A stretch of DNA of 12,546 nt from the NCBI GenBank assembly GCA_009193035.1, contig SWDT01000146.1:1-12546 (forward strand), read 5' to 3'. Numbering within the stretch: the first letter of the stretch is position 1; each line of letters begins with the position of its first letter. Under the pieces are notes generated by a model. The model saw only the letters and a list, made by a program, of their open reading frames with translations, did no database searches and was not told where the DNA came from. The position numbers were made by a program, and so were the translations under genes. The stretch is from Halicephalobus mephisto. Its lineage: Eukaryota; Nematoda; Chromadorea; Rhabditida; Panagrolaimidae. Positions 9,069 through 12,546 of the stretch are shown piece after piece.

Positions 9069-9510
9069 ATTTCAATTTTATTGATATTTTCTGTCTAAAA
9101 AGGAATTAGAAATATTATTTAATTAAATATTTCTAAGTTCATATCTCGGAACACTATTAATGTCTATATAATAGGAATTGGGAGAACTGAAGAACAGTAA
9201 ATTTCCTATAGATATTTTTAAAAAGTTTTTTGAATCTTATCTCTTTCTACTTTTCCAATTCTACTTTGAAGGAATTGAATATTTTTGAGAAACTCCGGAA
9301 TCTCTTACTAATGCTAGGACTATTTATGGGATTTATAGAAATTTAAAAATCGAGAAGATACTCCTTTGTATATTCATTCCACGTTCTTCAGTTCCTTTAA
9401 TTCTTGCTATGTAGATATGAATAGTGTTCCAAGATATATACTTGGGAATGTCATTCAATTAAATATTTCTAATTTATTTTTAGACAGAAAATATCAATAA
9501 AATTGAAATG
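9069..9510. mobile_element. MITE-like inverted-repeat element, about 442 bp
   Basis: The left arm 9069-9195 is repeated in reverse complement at about 9384-9510, around a spacer of about 188 bases. The outer 48 bases differ at only two positions (starting CATTTCAATTTTATTGATAT). An inner block of about 55 bases matches at about 80%, and the join between the two blocks carries small gaps. Both arms hold GGAACACTATT, which echoes the end word of the short palindromes nearby. No open frame lies inside, as expected of a non-autonomous DNA transposon. A clear target-site duplication is not visible, so the family is unknown. Confidence 0.55.
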
Positions 9511-9787
9511 AACGATCTAAGGAAATTCAATTCTCTAAACACTTCCAAAGAGCTCCAATCAACAAAGATATTATCCATATTGTTAGATAAATTTGTTTAA
9601 ATCACTCTGAGCTTATCTTTTCTACCCTTTCACAAATCAATTTGATTATTTCGGAACACTAATAAAATTTCATTCTAGATATTATTTTTTTTCAACTCAA
9701 AAAGTCCTGTGTCTCATGTTCTCAAATATCTGAACTTGCAGATATTAGCTAGTTTTGTCTACTTCTCCATGTCATTTAAATAAGGTA
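9511..9787. other. spacer with a possible partial palindrome copy
   Basis: About 9513-9545 holds gatctaaggaaattc and ctaaacactt, resembling the interior and right end of the 46-bp palindromes without the full left arm. At about 9655 ggaacactaat resembles the arm word of the element just upstream. No gene is seen. Confidence 0.3.
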
Positions 9788-9833
9788 GATAGTGTCTAAA
9801 GAATTAAAAAGCTTGAATGTTTTAAACACTGTT
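9788..9833. repeat. 46-bp palindrome, copy 5
   Basis: It begins GATAGTGTC and ends AAACACTGTT. The centre is diverged (gaattaaaaagcttgaatg), but the length and spacing of the arms are kept. Confidence 0.55.
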
Positions 9834-9869
9834 TTCTTGTCTTTAAATGTTTATTAGAAATACAGAAAC

Positions 9870-9905
9870 GCTATTTGAAGGAGAACAAATAAGCCGTCAA
9901 ATAGC
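9870..9905. repeat. short perfect inverted repeat, potential hairpin
   Basis: Perfect 9-base arms, GCTATTTGA and TCAAATAGC, are separated by 18 bases. It is unrelated in sequence to the 46-bp palindromes. No promoter or T-run suggests a transcript. Confidence 0.5.
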
Positions 9906-10000
9906 TTAACAGTTTCGAGGTTCTGCACTTTGATTGTCAAAAGTATAGAAGAAATACACACTATGTATTCTGAATTTTTAGTTCTTTCTTCAGAGTCCAG

Positions 10001-10046
10001 AATAGTGTTTAAGGAATTCAGAAATATGAATTTCGAAAACATTATT
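10001..10046. repeat. 46-bp palindrome, copy 6
   Basis: It begins AATAGTGTTT and ends AAAACATTATT, with ggaattc and gaatttc flanking the centre. The arms have a few changes relative to copies 1 and 3. Confidence 0.55.
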
Positions 10047-10058
10047 CTCTTTTAGTTC

Positions 10059-10692
10059 TTCATCTAAGAACACCAATTCCGTTCCAGAATCTGAAGATTA
10101 AAATTACTGCTATTGAATTGCCCAAGTTTCGCAATTCATCTTCTAAGAACAAAATTAATACTTTAGAAATTCAGAATTTGAAGTACTGTTCTAATGACTC
10201 TTTACAAATCATTGAGTTCTCCAAAAGGACATGGATTCTGTCTATGAATATCTATTCAAAGATCAAATGAGTTTATTCTTTCTCATGCTGTTCAAAACGC
10301 TTCATAGAACCTGAAGAAGTTTTGAAATCAGAAACAGAAGATCACAGTGATGGAAGAATTTCTTTCCCCCTCAAAAAATCTTAAATCAAAAAGTCCCAAA
10401 ATAAAGGAAACGAGTCTGACAGATTTGGGGCTTTCGTGTCCTCTGAGGTCATCTTCAAACAACCTGACAATATTTAAAGTTGAATGTCCTATGAGAATGA
10501 AGAATTCAGATTATCTTCAAAATTCTTTATTAAATTGGAATAATATTACAGTGATAAAAAAGTAGAAGAGTTTTGAAATTATTTATTATCTTCAGTTTAT
10601 TTAATCCTCATTCTATAAAGATACAAATTTAAAAATATGAAATTTCTTATTAATATTGCTTTTGATTTCTCAAATTCCTTTGATATTACAAT
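10059..10692. other. intergenic, weak direct repeat, no convincing gene
   Basis: Two blocks about 77 bases apart look alike: ttcatctaagaaca at 10059 with ccagaatctgaag after it, and ttcatcttctaagaac at 10135 with ttcagaatttgaag after it. They suggest an old tandem duplication. An open frame from the ATG at 10350 to 10565 (71 codons, Ser- and Lys-rich) follows a cag, but it has no family resemblance and no splice partner I can find, so it is not called. Confidence 0.3.
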
Positions 10693-10739
10693 GAATAGTA
10701 TCCAAAAAATTCGAAAAAATGAAATTTGTGAACACTATC
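10693..10739. repeat. 47-bp palindrome, copy 7
   Basis: It begins GAATAGTATCC and ends GAACACTATC, with ttcgaaaaaatgaaatt at the centre. It is the last clear member before the tRNA-like module. Confidence 0.55.
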
Positions 10740-10870
10740 GTTCCAATCTTTTGAATCCTTGTTAAGAAGAAAGCTGCAAAATATTCAAAGTGATAAATTT
10801 ACCAAATATTAGCAATCTTCCCCATTGGCACTCAGTCACAAAAATTAAACATTTTGCTTGATTGCTTAAA

Positions 10871-10940
10871 TGATTTAGTGGTTAAAATTAAAGCTTTCAA
10901 GCCGCTTAAACTGCCGAGGTTCGATTCCCGCAGGGCACAA
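10871..10940 (+). repeat. tRNA-like A box / B box module, possible SINE head
   Basis: TGATTTAGTGG (10871-10881) resembles a polymerase III A box, and GGTTCGATTCC (10918-10928) is a perfect B box. The 47-base spacing between them is that of a tRNA gene. A possible anticodon stem (aagc with gctt) lies between. The T stem does not pair beyond two bases and no good acceptor stem closes it, so it is not a working tRNA gene. A tRNA pseudogene or the head of a tRNA-derived SINE fits better. Confidence 0.45.
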
Positions 10941-10990
10941 GGATTTCGAATTGTCCCTCATGAGTAATAGGACAGTGGCAATATCGGAGG

Positions 10991-11325
10991 ATGGGGTACC
11001 AAAAGTGGAGCATAGGGTAACAGAAGGCGAGGATGGGGTAGCAAGAATGAAGAATAGGGTAGTAGGTAGGGAGATTACTGTAACAAGAAAAAGAGTACTG
11101 TAATACGAAAATAGGATACTGTAACAGGGGAAATAGGTACGGTAATAGGCCAAGGGGTACGGTAATGAAAAGGAGGTATACTGTAACAATAAAAAAGTAT
11201 ACTGTAGCAGGGAAAAACAGGATACTGTAACAGGGGAAATAGGCCAAGGAATACGGTAATGAGAAGTAGGTATACGGTAACAAGAAAAAGGTATACTGTA
11301 ACAGGAAAAAGGAGTACTGTAATTA
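10991..11325 (+). repeat. minisatellite, 21-bp period, about 16 copies
   Basis: The core TAC(T/G)GTA starts at 11076, 11096, 11117, 11138, 11158, 11179, 11200, 11223, 11252, 11273, 11294 and 11315, nearly always 20-21 bases apart. Four earlier units with a GGGTA core (10995, 11016, 11037, 11058) keep exactly the same phase. Linkers are purine-rich (caggggaaatagg, caagaaaaagg). TACTGTA is nearly self-complementary to TACAGTA. The array begins about 50 bases after the tRNA-like module. The 21-base unit equals seven codons, so long false open frames appear on the minus strand. Confidence 0.85.
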
Positions 11326-11657
11326 ATAGGTAAAAATTAAAGTGGAAAAATAGCGTTTTCTTTGCTTCTCTGACAGAAATTTTATCTCCACTTTCTTTGA
11401 CAGAAAAAGTGATGATTCTTCTCAGATTCGAAGAGCAAAATATGCATCATAGGGTAATCGGACCCGTAGATTCCGAATCTGAAGTCAGAATTGAGGGCTG
11501 ACCTTCAAATTCAGGAGATTCTGAGTCTTGAAATGCTAATACTAATTGATTCAGAATTCAAAGACTATAAAACTTGTAGTTCATCCTCTAAATATTAAAA
11601 CGAAAATGGAATGTGATATTTTATCTTCAATAAATATCATCTGATTATTGGTCTTCC
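11326..11657. other. 3' flank of the DNase II gene
   Basis: This is the space between the minisatellite and the DNase II stop codon. On the minus strand a GATAAA at 11620-11625, about 33 bases past the stop, is a plausible variant polyadenylation signal. A short direct repeat (ctgacagaaa and ttgacagaaa, about 11370-11405) and several gaatctgaa-like words are present. No gene is seen. Confidence 0.4.
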
Positions 11658-12545
11658 TCAGCAGGAGTTGGTGGAAATAACCATGGGGTTGTAGACGCTC
11701 CAGACTGTGTTGGACTTGAGGCAGACGGTTCCTCCACCACGAACGAATTGTGAACTCTGAAAATGAACTCATCCAACAATTTGATCACTTTTAATGTCCC
11801 TTACCATTCGGTTGATGTCTCCAATGCAGACATAGGGTTTGCTGCTACTGGTGCTAATTGCGATCTTGGAATGGTCATGGGTGTACTTGAATTCCGAAGT
11901 AGATCCGACCTTCATGTATTCAACATCAAGCACAACGTACTTCGCAGAGCAGTCAAGGGGAATGACATGTCCCATCCTCCAACTTTCGATGTTCAGAGGA
12001 ACTTGTAGAAATGGAGCCACAAGGTTATCGTACAAATCCTGATTAAACTCTCCCGTTTTCGCAAAGGAAGTAAACTCTTGTCCTCCTGCTGTGGTTAAAG
12101 TTAAAATACTTGTGTAAGGAACACCCGTTTTGTGCTTTCTTTCGATGACACTAGCTAGGTCAGGATTGTCGGCAACAAAAGAAGTTGGGAGGTTAGAATT
12201 GTAAATATAAGGATGATTAAAGTAAAGCTGGGTTCCAATCCTGCTTAACTGATCATAATTGAAAGAGAGACACAGAAAAGACTGGCCATGGATCGTGCTA
12301 GGATGAGGAAATGTGTAAGCATCCGTGGGAGGGAATTTCGGAACAGAATGAATGAGCCAAAATCCGGAAGTCTTGTCAAAGAAGACAACTCCCTTAGTGT
12401 GACCGTATTCCGTTCTGTCGCTGAGGATATCCGGGCGATCGATGCCCAATTTCTCGAAGAGCTTATATGTGTCGACGATTTCATCATTGTACATGACGTA
12501 GGCGTAGTCGCTGCCTTGATGATCGTAATATTGTTGGAGAGTGTA
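11658..12545 (-). CDS. DNase II family acid endonuclease, C-terminal part
   Basis: DNase II cuts double-stranded DNA in lysosomes or secreted fluids at acid pH without metal ions, and in nematodes it degrades DNA of dead cells and food bacteria. Exons are 12545-11805 and 11756-11658, with an intron at 11757-11804 (GTAAGG...ttttcag, 48 bases). The frame is open to the window edge, so the signal peptide and N-terminal lobe are missing. The 279 visible residues show YAYVMYNDE, the first catalytic motif EYGHTKG (His at about visible residue 49), FWLIHSVPKFPP, the second motif THDHSKIAIS (His at about 225) and, across the splice, CIGDINRM-SSQFVRGGGTVC, ending in STNSC. Both HxK motifs and the GGGTVC block are conserved, and the splice joins the family motif exactly, so the gene appears functional. 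C. elegans has three paralogues (nuc-1, crn-6, crn-7); I cannot assign this one. Confidence 0.93.
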
Positions 12546-12546
12546 A

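Noticed and set aside
10350..10565. Short plus-strand open frame, Ser/Lys-rich
   Set aside because: At 71 codons in AT-rich repeat DNA it has no recognisable motif, no partner exon and no polyadenylation signal. It could be a small gene, but the sequence does not show it.
7488..10739. CRISPR array
   Set aside because: The repeats are diverged, unevenly spaced by hundreds of bases and lie in a eukaryotic, intron-bearing context.
10871..10940. Functional tRNA gene
   Set aside because: The T stem pairs only at two positions and no seven-base acceptor stem closes the fold.
10875..11283. Two overlapping minus-strand open frames giving Pro/Tyr/Leu/Phe-rich heptapeptide repeats
   Set aside because: They are produced by the 21-base minisatellite, whose unit is exactly seven codons. 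One of them also runs through the tRNA-like module. There is no splice context, and another frame over the same repeat gives a similar run.
11769..11804. DNase II C-terminus read directly through to a stop near 11769
   Set aside because: The residues after INRM do not match the family, while splicing 11757-11804 gives SSQFVRGGGTVC, the expected conserved block.

Overview
The window looks like nuclear DNA of a Caenorhabditis-like nematode. The evidence is introns of only 40 to 63 bases with GT(A/T)AG(T/G)-type donors and T-rich ttncag or ttccag acceptors, AT-rich intergenic DNA, possible spliced-leader acceptors just ahead of start codons, and two protein families typical of animals (beta-spectrin and DNase II). 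The species cannot be named from sequence alone.

Left third (226-5307, minus strand): one gene for a beta-spectrin-like protein. I assembled it from four coding exons plus a likely 5' untranslated splice. The product would be about 1600 residues: two calponin-homology (CH) domains for actin, about nine spectrin repeats, a Ser/Thr-rich linker, a PH domain and a short tail. It has about half the repeats of an ordinary beta-spectrin. One extra A in a run of six breaks the frame in the middle of an otherwise clean 4-kb exon.

Middle (5308-7260): a divergent AT-rich promoter region with three GATA-type motifs, then a plus-strand gene for a small acidic Ser-rich protein I do not recognise. Both its first and last introns have more than one possible reading.

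Repeat-rich region (about 7260-11330): no convincing gene. It contains (i) at least seven dispersed imperfect palindromes of 46-50 bases ending in GATAGTG...CACTATC; (ii) a 442-bp inverted repeat resembling a MITE; (iii) a tRNA-like A box and B box module; and (iv) directly after it, a 16-copy minisatellite with a 21-base period built around TAC(T/G)GTA.

Right end (11658-12545, minus strand): the C-terminal 279 residues of a DNase II family acid nuclease with both catalytic HxK motifs intact. Its N-terminus lies beyond the window.

The three genes show no obvious functional link. The most unusual items are the half-length beta-spectrin with its single-base lesion, the palindrome family and the 21-bp minisatellite.
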